Source: SHVZ01 sp044223515 (GTDB lineage Bacteria > Pseudomonadota > Alphaproteobacteria > SHVZ01). From it: a stretch of 37,373 bases of DNA. The position numbers and the translations under genes are program-made. A model generated the notes under the pieces. The model was not told the DNA's origin. It saw only the letters and a program-made list of their open reading frames with translations, and did no database searches. Position 1 is the first letter of the stretch. Each line of letters starts with the position of its first letter. Positions 16,737-27,199 of the stretch are shown one piece after another. The stretch covers positions 1 through 37,373 of the forward strand of contig JBGALV010000046.1 of assembly GCA_044223515.1 (NCBI GenBank). Reading direction: 5' to 3'.

Positions 16737-18293
16737 ATGGCGCGTCTGAACTCTTGGCGTGGAATTGGTCTTGCGGCCGGCGCGTTGATGGCGGCGACGG
16801 TGTCCGCGAACGCCCAACCGGTGTTCAAGACCAACATCGTCGCCGATCCGGCCATGCTCGATCCGATCACCTATTCGGAGATCATCGCCGGCCGCATCAT
16901 GGACAAGGTCTATGAGGGCTTCAGCGCCAATACCGCCGAGGGGAAGATCGTCCCGGCGCTCGCGACCGAGTGGAAAGGCAACGAGAACGGCACGGTCTGG
17001 ACGTTCAATCTCCGCAAGGGGGTCAAGTTCCACTCCGGCCGAGAGTTCACCGCGAAGGACGTGAAGTACACCTTCGAGCAGCTGCTGACTCCCGGCAACA
17101 AGGCCGGCATCAACAGCGACTACCTGGTGGCCGTCGCCGGCGCCAAGGAGATGAAGGACGGGTCGGCGAAGGAACTGTCCGGCCTCAAGATCATCGATCC
17201 GCATACGATCCAGGTCACCTTCGCGACGCCGGAAGTGCTGTTCCCGATCTACCCGATCTACCTGATGGATTCCGGCACCGTCGCCGAGCAGGGCCCGGAC
17301 TGGGTGACCAAGGTTTCCTCCGGCACCGGACCCTTCAAGTTCAATTCGTGGAAGCGCGGCGTCGAGGTCAAGGTCGATGCCAACAAGGACTACTGGGGCG
17401 GCGCGCCGACGATCGGCGGCGTCCAGTTCCTGATCGTGCCGAACGGAGACACGGCGCTGTCGATGTACGAGGCCGGCGAGCTGCACTTCGCGCTGCTCGC
17501 CGACAACCTTGCCCGCCGCCTGATCAACGATCCGAAGTACAAGGACCAGATCGTCCAGTCGCCGCGCGCCCAGATCAACTATCTCGGCATGAACCAGAAC
17601 CTCTACGCCCCCTTCAAGGACAAGCGGGTGCGCGAGGCGGTGTCGCTGGCGCTCGACCGGCCGGCGATGATGAAGGGCCTGTGGGGCGGCGCAGCGCTGC
17701 CGCTGAACGGCCAGGTGACGCCGGGTGTCGCTGGCTACACGCCCGGCCTGCCCGAGCTCAAGTACGACCCGGCGCGTGCCAAGCAGCTCCTCGCCGAGGC
17801 TGGTTACCCGGACGGCAAGGGCCTGCCGCCGATCGAGATCGTCTCGACCGAGCCGTCGAAGGACGAGCTCGCCTACTACGCGAACCAGTTCAAGCGCGTG
17901 CTGGGCTGGGACGTCACCGTGAAGATCGCCGAGCGCGCCACGCACATCCGCCAGATGAACGCGGGCGAGGTCGCGTTCTTCCCGTGGGGCTGGACTGCGG
18001 GATATCCGGACGCGATGTATTACCTCTCGCAGGTCTGGTACTCGAAGAGCCCGTACAACCGCTCGCGCTGGTCGAACGCCGACTTCGACAAGGTGATCGA
18101 CAAGGCGCGAACGACCGCCAACGCCGAGGACCGCTACAAGCTCTACGCCGAGGCCGAGAAGATCCTGCTCGCCGACTGGGGCACGGCGCCGCTGCCGATC
18201 CTCTCGAACATCGCGCTCCGGAAGCCCAACGTGAAAAACGTCACGATGACGCCGTTCGGCTATTCGGACTTCCACACGATCACGATCAACTGA
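16737..18293 (+). CDS. ABC transporter solute-binding protein, peptide/nickel family (SBP_bac_5)
   Basis: Periplasmic receptor of a Dpp/Opp-type importer. 518 residues; signal peptide 1-27 (GIGLAAGALMAATVSANA, cleavage before QP) without a lipobox. Family blocks seen: AMLDPITYSEIIAGRIMDKVYEGF, PALATEWKGNENGTVWTFNLRKGVKFHSGREFTAKDVKYTFE, SSGTGPFKFNSWKRG, ALDRPAMMKGLWGG and the long C-terminal lobe to MTPFGYSDFHTITI. Ligand is unknown: this family binds peptides, opines, sugars and other small compounds. ATG 16737 is preceded by GGAGG 7 nt upstream. It is the first gene of the transporter-catabolic operon and is separated from the permease by a palindromic element. Confidence 0.93.
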   Translation: MARLNSWRGIGLAAGALMAATVSANAQPVFKTNIVADPAMLDPITYSEIIAGRIMDKVYEGFSANTAEGKIVPALATEWKGNENGTVWTFNLRKGVKFHSGREFTAKDVKYTFEQLLTPGNKAGINSDYLVAVAGAKEMKDGSAKELSGLKIIDPHTIQVTFATPEVLFPIYPIYLMDSGTVAEQGPDWVTKVSSGTGPFKFNSWKRGVEVKVDANKDYWGGAPTIGGVQFLIVPNGDTALSMYEAGELHFALLADNLARRLINDPKYKDQIVQSPRAQINYLGMNQNLYAPFKDKRVREAVSLALDRPAMMKGLWGGAALPLNGQVTPGVAGYTPGLPELKYDPARAKQLLAEAGYPDGKGLPPIEIVSTEPSKDELAYYANQFKRVLGWDVTVKIAERATHIRQMNAGEVAFFPWGWTAGYPDAMYYLSQVWYSKSPYNRSRWSNADFDKVIDKARTTANAEDRYKLYAEAEKILLADWGTAPLPILSNIALRKPNVKNVTMTPFGYSDFHTITIN

Positions 18294-18319
18294 TCCGATC
18301 CTCCGCCTTCTTTCGTATT

Positions 18320-18433
18320 CCCTCCCCCTTGATGGGGGAGGGTAGGGTGGGGGTGGAGCATCGGACTCGATCTCCGAGGACTGCCGTCGTCACTCCCCAT
18401 CCCAACCCTCCCCCGCACTTCGTGGGGGGAGGG
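18320..18433. repeat. Composite palindromic extragenic element (REP/BIME-like)
   Basis: Two G/C-rich hairpins face each other between the binding-protein and permease genes. Left: CCCTCCCCC (18320-18328) pairs with GGGGGAGGG (18334-18342). Right: 18406-18418 pairs with 18422-18433 with one bulged G and a TTC-type loop. The inner arms (18341-18358 and 18391-18410) are imperfectly complementary, so the whole 114 bp can fold as one cruciform-like unit. This style of GGGGAGGG/CCCTCCCC element is common between genes of alphaproteobacteria. In this position it could stabilise the upstream mRNA or reduce read-through, favouring binding protein over permease. That role is inference. Confidence 0.75.
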
Positions 18434-18459
18434 GGTTCGAAGGCGCTTCGCTAGCCCCC

Positions 18460-19392
18460 GTGCTCTCCTACGCCCTCCGCCGCCTGCTCGGTCTGGTCCC
18501 GGTCCTGATGGCCGTGATCCTGCTGACCTTCGCGACCAATCATCTGACGCCGGGCGATCCGGTCGCGACCATGCTGGGCGACCAGTCTGCGAACAAGGTG
18601 CTGGCGGCGAAGCTCCGTGCCGAGTACGGCCTCGACCAGTCGCTCTGGCAGCAGTTCAGCTCCTACGTCTCCGGCCTCGCGGTCGGTGACTTCGGGCTCA
18701 GCTATCGCTTCGTCGGCGTGAAGGTGACCGAAGTGATCTGGGACGGGCTCAAGATCAGCCCGGTCCTGGCGCTTGCCGGCACCGCGGTCGCGGTTCCTCT
18801 CGGGCTCATCGTCGGCGTCTTCGCCGCGCTTCGCCGAAACACGCTCGCCGACACCGGCGTGATCCTGGCGCTGACCGCCGGGATCTCGATCCCCAACTTC
18901 GCGATGGCGGCCTATCTCGTCTACCTGTTCTCGATCCGCCTCCAGCTCCTGCCGGTCGCGGGCTGGGGCAGCTTCACCCAGGCGATCCTGCCGGTCGGCA
19001 TCCTCGCGATCGCGCCTGCCGCCTACATAGCGCGCCTCTCGCGCACCTACATGCTCGAGGTCCTGCAGCAGGACTACATCCGCACCGCGCGCGCCAAGGG
19101 GCTGCGAGAGCGGCTGGTGATCTACCGCCATGCGCTCCGCAACACGCTGGTGCCGCTGCTCACCACGATCGGCATCATCTTCGGCGGGCTGCTCTCGGGC
19201 ACGTTCGTGATCGAGACCGTGTTCAACATCCCGGGTCTCGGGCGGCTCGCGATCCAGTCGATCTTCGCCCGTGACTATCCGGTCACGATGGCGATCGTGC
19301 TGCTGTTCACCGGCTTCTACACGCTGATCAACCTGGCGGTAGACCTGCTCTACGGCGTGGTCGATCCGCGTATCCGGCTGGGATCGCGATGA
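18460..19392 (+). CDS. ABC transporter permease, DppB/OppB type
   Basis: Inner-membrane subunit, 310 residues, about six membrane helices. Hallmarks: N-terminal LRRLLGLVPVLMAVILLTF, LTPGDPVATMLGDQ, and the EAA coupling loop DYIRTARAKGLRERLVIYRHALRNTLVPLLT, followed by GTFVIETVFNIPGLGRLAIQSIFARDYPV. Start GTG 18460 (MLSYALRRL) lies 27 bp beyond the palindromic element and has no clear Shine-Dalgarno. It overlaps the next permease by 4 nt (ATGA). Confidence 0.94.
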   Translation: MLSYALRRLLGLVPVLMAVILLTFATNHLTPGDPVATMLGDQSANKVLAAKLRAEYGLDQSLWQQFSSYVSGLAVGDFGLSYRFVGVKVTEVIWDGLKISPVLALAGTAVAVPLGLIVGVFAALRRNTLADTGVILALTAGISIPNFAMAAYLVYLFSIRLQLLPVAGWGSFTQAILPVGILAIAPAAYIARLSRTYMLEVLQQDYIRTARAKGLRERLVIYRHALRNTLVPLLTTIGIIFGGLLSGTFVIETVFNIPGLGRLAIQSIFARDYPVTMAIVLLFTGFYTLINLAVDLLYGVVDPRIRLGSR

Positions 19393-20254
19393 GCGCCACC
19401 GCCCTCGAGCCGGCCGCCCGCGCCAAGTCGGACTTCTGGCCGAAGTTCCGGCGGAACAGGAACGCGATCGCCGGCACCGTGATCGTCGCCTTCGTCGTGC
19501 TGGTCGCGATCTTCGCGCGGCTGATCATCCCCTACGACTATGACGAGACCGACATCCTTTTCACCTGGGCGCATCCGTCGCCCGAGCACCTGCTCGGCAC
19601 CGACGCGCTCGGGCGCGACATCCTCTCGCGATTGATCGTCGGCGCCCAGGTGTCGCTGACCGTCGCTGTCGCCGTGCTCGCCATCACGCTGACGGTCGGC
19701 ATCCTGCTCGGCATGATCGCCGGATACTTCGGCGGCAAGCTCGACTCGATGATCATGCGGGTGGTCGACATCATCTTCGCCTTCCCGGACATCATCTTCG
19801 CGATCCTGCTGGCGTCCGCGCTGGGTCCGGGCATCACGACCGTCATCATCTCGCTGTCGGTGGTCTGGTGGCCGGGCATCGCCAGGCTCACGCGCTCGCT
19901 GGTGCTGCAGCTCCGCACCGAGCTCTATGTCGATGCGGCGATCGCGTCGGGCACGCCTCCGTTCACCATCCTGATCCGCCATTTCCTGCCGAACATCGTG
20001 GCGCCGCTGATCGTCCGTGCCTCGATCGGCGTCGGCTTCATCATCATGGCGGAAGCCACGCTGAGCTTCCTCGGCATCGGCGTGCAGGAGCCGCGGCCCT
20101 CCTGGGGCGGCATGATCCGCGACGGCATTGTCTCGCTCCGTACCGAACCTTATCTCGCGCTTTCGGCGTCGACCGCGCTGGGCCTGACCATCATCGGCTT
20201 CAACCTGTTCGGCGACGGGCTCCGCGACATCCTCGATCCGAGGATCAAGGATCG

Positions 20255-20258
<4 letters not shown>
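19389..20258 (+). CDS. ABC transporter permease, DppC/OppC type
   Basis: Second inner-membrane subunit, 289 residues. It has the OppC N-terminal extension (FWPKFRRNRNAIAGTVIVAFVVLVAIFA), the HLLGTDALGRDILSRLIVGAQVSL block typical of the family, several membrane helices and the coupling loop YVDAAIASGTPPFTILIRHFLPNIVAPLIV. It ends with SFLGIGVQEPRPSWGGMI and DILDPRIKDR. Overlaps of 4 nt with both neighbours indicate coupled translation. Confidence 0.95.
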
Positions 20259-21219
<961 letters not shown>

Positions 21220-21223
<4 letters not shown>

Positions 21224-22182
21224 GTGCGCTGCTCGAGGTCCGGAACCTGACCAAGGAGTTCCCGGTCGGCGCCGACTTCCTCGGCCGGCCGCTGGCGCAT
21301 CTGCGCGCCGTCGACGACGTGTCGTTCGCGCTGGCACCCGGCGAGACGCTGGGCTTCGTCGGCGAGAGCGGCTGCGGCAAGACCACGGTCGGACGCCTGA
21401 TCCTGCGTCTGCTGGCGCCGACCGCCGGCACGATCCACTTCGAAGGCCAGGACATCACCAATCTCTCCGAGCCGGAGATGCGGCCGAAGCGCCGCGACAT
21501 CCAGGTGGTGTTCCAGGACCCTTATTCCTCGCTGAACCCGCGCCTGATGGTGCGCGACATCGTCGGCGAGCCGCTGAAGAATTTCGGCTTCTCGCGCGAC
21601 CAGATCGACCAGCGGGTCGCCGAGCTGATGCGGATCGTGGGCCTGCCCCCCGAATACATGAGCCGCTACCCGCATGCGTTCTCCGGCGGCCAGCGCCAGC
21701 GCATCGGCATCGCCCGCGCGCTCGCGGTGTCGCCGAAGCTTGTCGTCTGCGACGAGGCGGTCTCGGCGCTCGACGTCTCGATCCAGGCGCAGATCCTGAA
21801 CCTGCTCGCCGACATCCAAGCGCAGTTCGGCCTGGCGCTTCTGTTCATCTCGCACAATCTCGGCGTCGTCCGGCATGTCAGCCACCGGATCGCGGTGATG
21901 TATCTCGGGCGCCTGGTCGAGCTGGCTTCCGAGGAGGCGTTGTTCGAGCGCCCGCTGCACCCCTACACCTCGGCGCTGATCGCCGCGGTGCCGGAGCCCG
22001 ATCCCGCGACCCGCGGACGGCTCGCGGTGCTGCCTGGCGAGATCCCGAGCCCGCTCAACCCGCCGCCGGGCTGCCCCTTCAACACGCGTTGCCCCAAGGT
22101 CGAGGCCCGCTGCCGCGCCGAGCTGCCGGAGTTTCGCGAGGTCGAGGCCGGACGTTGGGTCCGTTGCCACTTTCCGGGATGA
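21220..22182 (+). CDS. ABC transporter ATP-binding protein, DppF/OppF type
   Basis: Partner ATPase of 320 residues. Walker A GESGCGKTTVGRL, Q-loop VFQDPYSSLNPR, signature AFSGGQRQRIGIARAL, Walker B KLVVCDEAVSALDVS and ISHNLGVVRHVSHRI are present, with the C-terminal CPFNTRCPKVEARC cysteine cluster. The Walker B is CDEAVSALDVS rather than the more common ADEPVSALDVS, but the catalytic Glu is kept. GTG 21220 overlaps the upstream stop (GTGA). With the preceding four genes it completes a full Dpp/Opp-like importer. Confidence 0.95.
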
Positions 22183-22189
22183 TGGATCG

Positions 22190-23269
22190 ATGATCGTCGA
22201 ACGCACCCAGTACTACGCCAAGCCCGGCCGCGCGGCCGAGATCCTCGCCAACCGGCGCGAGGCGAGCCGCATCCGCGTCTCGCTCGGCCTCTCCGCCGGC
22301 ACCATCTACGCCAAGAAGGGCGGCGACGGTCCCGACGTCACCTGGGAATGCAGCTTCCCGGACGAGGCCGCGCACAAGGCCGATCTCGCCGCGCGCGACA
22401 AGAGCCCGGAGTTCGAGAAGATCCGCGCCAAACAGCGCGATGCACTCGCGCGCTTCGAGCGCCACGTCGAGACGCGCGACGTCGACGGTCCTGACTGGTG
22501 GGGCGACGTCTCGCTCGACGGCCATCCGATCGTTCCGACCGAGCACACGGTCAGGAGCGGCAATCTCGAGCTCAAGGGCTACCTCTACGTTCCGCCGGGC
22601 AAGGGGCCGTTCCCCTGCGTGATGCTGAACCACGGCAGCGGCGTGAACCAGGGCACGCTCGACGTCTCTCGGCCGGGCACAGCGTCCTGGCTGATGAGCT
22701 GGGGCATCGCCTCGTTCCTCACGCATCGCCGCGGATACGGCAACTCGCCCGGCACGCCCTGGCGCGAGGACTGTCCGGCGCCGTTCGGCACCGACGAGTA
22801 CGACGACCAGCTCGCGCGCCGACTCGACGCCGAGAGCGACGACGTGCTGGCGGCGCTGGCCTACGTCAAGACGCTGCCGCAGATCGCCCCCGGCCGCATC
22901 GGCGTGATGGGCTCGTCCTTCGGCGGCACCAACACGCTGCTGGCGGCGTCCAAGAGCGACCAGTTCCGCTGCGCGGTCGAGTTCGCCGGAGCGGCGATGA
23001 ACTGGGACCGCACGCCGAAGCTCCGCGAGCTCATGACAAAGGCCGCGCACAAGGTGACCTGCCCGATCTTCTACATCCAGGCGGCCAACGACTACTCGAT
23101 CCGCCCGACGATCGAGCTCGGCGACTCCCTGAAGAACAGCGGCACCGAGTTCCTGACCAAGATCTTCCCGGCGCACGGCTTCAACAACCACGAGGGCCAC
23201 CTGCTGGAAAGCACCGGCCAGAGCCGTTGGGGCCCCGACGTGCGCCGCTTCTTCGAAAGGTGGCTCTGA
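22190..23269 (+). CDS. Two-domain NIPSNAP/EthD-like plus alpha/beta hydrolase (dienelactone-hydrolase type)
   Basis: 359 residues with two parts. Residues 1-95 (MIVERTQYYAKPGRAAEIL, then TWECSFPDEAAHKADLAA and SPEFEKIRAKQRDALARFE) resemble the dimeric alpha/beta-barrel NIPSNAP/EthD group. Residues about 115-359 are an alpha/beta hydrolase with nucleophile S243 in GVMGSSFGGT, likely acid D301 (QAANDYSIRP) and likely base H329 (PAHGFNNHEGH). Such hydrolases cleave esters, lactones or amides; no signal peptide is seen, so it acts in the cytoplasm. It lies 7 bp after the ATPase gene and 2 bp before the creatininase-like gene, so it is part of the same transcription unit. The substrate is unknown. 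Confidence 0.82.
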   Translation: MIVERTQYYAKPGRAAEILANRREASRIRVSLGLSAGTIYAKKGGDGPDVTWECSFPDEAAHKADLAARDKSPEFEKIRAKQRDALARFERHVETRDVDGPDWWGDVSLDGHPIVPTEHTVRSGNLELKGYLYVPPGKGPFPCVMLNHGSGVNQGTLDVSRPGTASWLMSWGIASFLTHRRGYGNSPGTPWREDCPAPFGTDEYDDQLARRLDAESDDVLAALAYVKTLPQIAPGRIGVMGSSFGGTNTLLAASKSDQFRCAVEFAGAAMNWDRTPKLRELMTKAAHKVTCPIFYIQAANDYSIRPTIELGDSLKNSGTEFLTKIFPAHGFNNHEGHLLESTGQSRWGPDVRRFFERWL

Positions 23270-23271
23270 CG

Positions 23272-24099
23272 ATGAAAGGCTTATGGCTCGAGGATCTGAC
23301 CTGGGTCGAGGCGGGCGAGAAACTGGAAGCCGGCTGGCCGGTGATCATCCCGATCGGCGCGCGCGCCAAGGAGCACGGCCATCACCTGCCGCTCAAGACC
23401 GACTACCTGACCGCGCGCGAGTTCGGCCAGCGGATCGCCGACGCGCTGCCGGTGGTCGTCGCTCCCGTGGTCGACTTCGGCTACTACCCGGCCTTCGTCA
23501 ACTATCCCGGCAGCCAGCACCTCCGCGCCGACACCTTCATCAACGTGCTGAAGGACCTGATCGGCAACTTCATCGACCATGGCGTGACCCGGATCGCCGT
23601 CGTCAACACCGGCGTCTCGACCGAGGCGCCGCTTCGGATCGCGGTCCGCGACATCTACGAGGAGCGCAAGGTCCGGGTCGCGACCACCGACATCCGCATG
23701 CTCGGATCGGCGACCAAGGGACTGATGAAGCAGAAGCTCGGCGGCCATGGCGACGAGCAGGAAACCTCGATGATCCTCGCGATCGAGCCCAAGTCGGTGA
23801 AGATGAAGCTGGCGAAGACCGATTACGGCCACGCGCTGTCGGAGCCGAAGACCGTCTTCTACATCCCGACCGTCTTCGACGGCGATCGCAATTCCGGCCC
23901 CGACTACAGCATCACCGGCGTCCGCGGCGACGCCAGCCTGGCGACGCCCGAGAAGGGCCGCAAGGTGCTGGATGCGATGGCGAAGGAGCTGATCGACGGC
24001 ATCCAGGCGATCTTCCCCGAGGCTTTCGCGCCCAAGGCAACCAAGCCGAAGGCCGCGCCGCGCCGCCAGCGCGGGGCAGGAGCCAAGCGCCGGAGATGA
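23272..24099 (+). CDS. Creatininase-fold enzyme with atypical metal-site motifs
   Basis: 275 residues. The overall pattern of the creatininase (creatinine amidohydrolase) family is clear: WPVIIPIGARAKEHGHHLPLKTDYL near 22-46, GYYPAFVNYPGSQHLRADTF, a core strand IAVVNTG, and GGHGDEQETSMIL near 158-170. Known members are metal-dependent hydrolases of cyclic amides and related C-N bonds. Compared with the usual E-Q-H-G and N-G-H-x-x-N motifs, this one has K-E-H-G (33-36) and N-T-G-V-S-T-E (113-119), so the metal site must differ. The last 30 residues are Lys/Arg/Pro-rich. ATG 23272 is 2 bp after the hydrolase; its stop overlaps the flavoprotein start (ATGA). Confidence 0.8.
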   Translation: MKGLWLEDLTWVEAGEKLEAGWPVIIPIGARAKEHGHHLPLKTDYLTAREFGQRIADALPVVVAPVVDFGYYPAFVNYPGSQHLRADTFINVLKDLIGNFIDHGVTRIAVVNTGVSTEAPLRIAVRDIYEERKVRVATTDIRMLGSATKGLMKQKLGGHGDEQETSMILAIEPKSVKMKLAKTDYGHALSEPKTVFYIPTVFDGDRNSGPDYSITGVRGDASLATPEKGRKVLDAMAKELIDGIQAIFPEAFAPKATKPKAAPRRQRGAGAKRRR

Positions 24100-25574
24100 G
24101 CGACGCCGACATCATCGTCGTCGGCTTCGGCTTCGCCGGCGGCATCACGGCGATCGAGGCGGCGGATGCCGGCGCGAAGGTGATCCTGCTCGAGAAGATG
24201 CCGGATCCCGGCGGCATCTCGGTCTGCTCCGCCGGCGGCATCCGCGTCGCCAAGGACGCCCGGAAGGCGCTCGCCTATCTCGAGGCGACCAACGGCGGCA
24301 CCACGCCGACGCCGGTACTGAAGGCGCTCGCCGACGGCATGACCGATATCGGCGCCTACATGAAGAAGCTCGGCGACGCGGTCGGCGCCGTGGTGGCCGA
24401 GCGGCCGGCAGAGGGCAACTATCCATTCGACGGCTACGATACCTTCGGCTTCTCCAACGTCGACGACATCCCCGGTACCGATATCGCCAAGACCTTCCCG
24501 CATGTCCGCGGCAATCCCGCCGGCGCCCGGATGTTCAAGGTCGTGCTCGACAATGTGATGAAGCGCCCGATCGATGTGCGCCTGAACACGCCGGTCCGCC
24601 GCCTGATCCGCGAGGGCGGCAAAGTCGTCGGCGTCGAGACCGACAAGGGGCCGCTCCGGGCCAAGCGCGCGGTCGTGCTGACCACCGGCGGCTTCGAGGC
24701 CGACCACGCGATGCAGACGCAATTCTGGCAGCTGAAGCCGGTGCTCTCGGCGGCCGTCAGCTGCAATACCGGCGACGGCATCCGGATGGCGCAGTCGGTG
24801 GGCGCCTCGCTCTGGCACATGTGGCACTTCCACGGCTGCTACGGCTTCCGCCACCCCGATCCGGCCTATCCCTACGGCATCCGGCTGAAGCGCCTGCCCG
24901 ACTGGCTCCCGGGCAAGGGTGCGCGCGGCGACGTGACCATGACGTGGATCGTCACCAATCGTTCCGGCAAGCGCTTCATGAACGAGTATCACCCTTACCT
25001 TCAGGACACCGGCCACCGGCCGATGGACCACTACGAGCCGGAGGTGCAGGACTACCCGCATGTGCCGGGCTTCCTGATCTTCGACGAGGAAGGCCGCAAG
25101 CGCTATCCGATCGGCGCACCGACCTACAACGACCGCAACGTCTCGTTCGCGTGGAGCCGCGACAACCTGAGCGAGGTCGGCCTCGGCATCCTCAAGCGCG
25201 CGGACACGGTCGCGGAGATGGCGCGCCAGATGAACACCAGCGAGGCGGTGCTGGCGCGCACGCTCGCCGACTGGAACCAGTATTGCGCCGCCGGCCACGA
25301 TGCCGAGTTCGGCCGGCCGCCGTCGTCGATGTTCCCGATCGCCAAGCCGCCCTTCTACTGGGGCGAGGTGTGGCCGGTGGTCTCGAATACGCAAGGCGGC
25401 CCGGCGCACGACGAGCGCCAGCGCGTGCTCGATGCCTTCGGCGACCCGATCCCCGGACTCTACGCGGCCGGCGAGCTCGGCAGCGTCTTCGGGCACCTTT
25501 ACATGTCCGGCGGAAACCTCGCCGAATGCTTCATCGGCGGCCGTATTGCCGGCCGCGAAGCCGCGAACGCCTGA
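24096..25574 (+). CDS. FAD-dependent oxidoreductase, fumarate reductase/ketosteroid dehydrogenase superfamily
   Basis: 492 residues. The N-terminal dinucleotide fold is DIIVVGFGFAGGITAIEAADAGAKVILLEK (GxGxxG at 10-15), followed by GGISVCSAGGIRVA. The central part has TTGGFEAD, the substrate-domain block IVTNRSGKRFMNEY, and the C-terminal FAD block IPGLYAAGELGSVFG, then SGGNLAECFIGGRIAGREAA. In fumarate reductases this region carries catalytic His (HHTMGG) and Arg (NRLGGN); here it reads SNTQGG and YMSGGN, so it is not a fumarate reductase. A dehydrogenase acting on an acid, ketone or CoA ester is inferred. No signal peptide is seen. It is coupled to the creatininase-like gene. Confidence 0.85.
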   Translation: MSDADIIVVGFGFAGGITAIEAADAGAKVILLEKMPDPGGISVCSAGGIRVAKDARKALAYLEATNGGTTPTPVLKALADGMTDIGAYMKKLGDAVGAVVAERPAEGNYPFDGYDTFGFSNVDDIPGTDIAKTFPHVRGNPAGARMFKVVLDNVMKRPIDVRLNTPVRRLIREGGKVVGVETDKGPLRAKRAVVLTTGGFEADHAMQTQFWQLKPVLSAAVSCNTGDGIRMAQSVGASLWHMWHFHGCYGFRHPDPAYPYGIRLKRLPDWLPGKGARGDVTMTWIVTNRSGKRFMNEYHPYLQDTGHRPMDHYEPEVQDYPHVPGFLIFDEEGRKRYPIGAPTYNDRNVSFAWSRDNLSEVGLGILKRADTVAEMARQMNTSEAVLARTLADWNQYCAAGHDAEFGRPPSSMFPIAKPPFYWGEVWPVVSNTQGGPAHDERQRVLDAFGDPIPGLYAAGELGSVFGHLYMSGGNLAECFIGGRIAGREAANA

Positions 25575-25585
25575 GGGGGACGATC

Positions 25586-27154
<1,569 letters not shown>

Positions 27155-27160
27155 GAAAGG

Positions 27161-27190
27161 CGCCTCCCTCCCGCCAAGGGGAGGGAGGCG
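27161..27190. terminator. Bidirectional hairpin between converging genes
   Basis: Perfect 12-bp stem: CGCCTCCCTCCC (27161-27172) with GGGAGGGAGGCG (27179-27190), loop GCCAAG. It lies 6 bp after the ligase stop and 9 bp before the stop of the converging binding-protein gene. On the minus side it is followed by CCTTTCTC. It probably ends both transcripts. Confidence 0.75.
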
Positions 27191-27199
27191 TGACGACCT

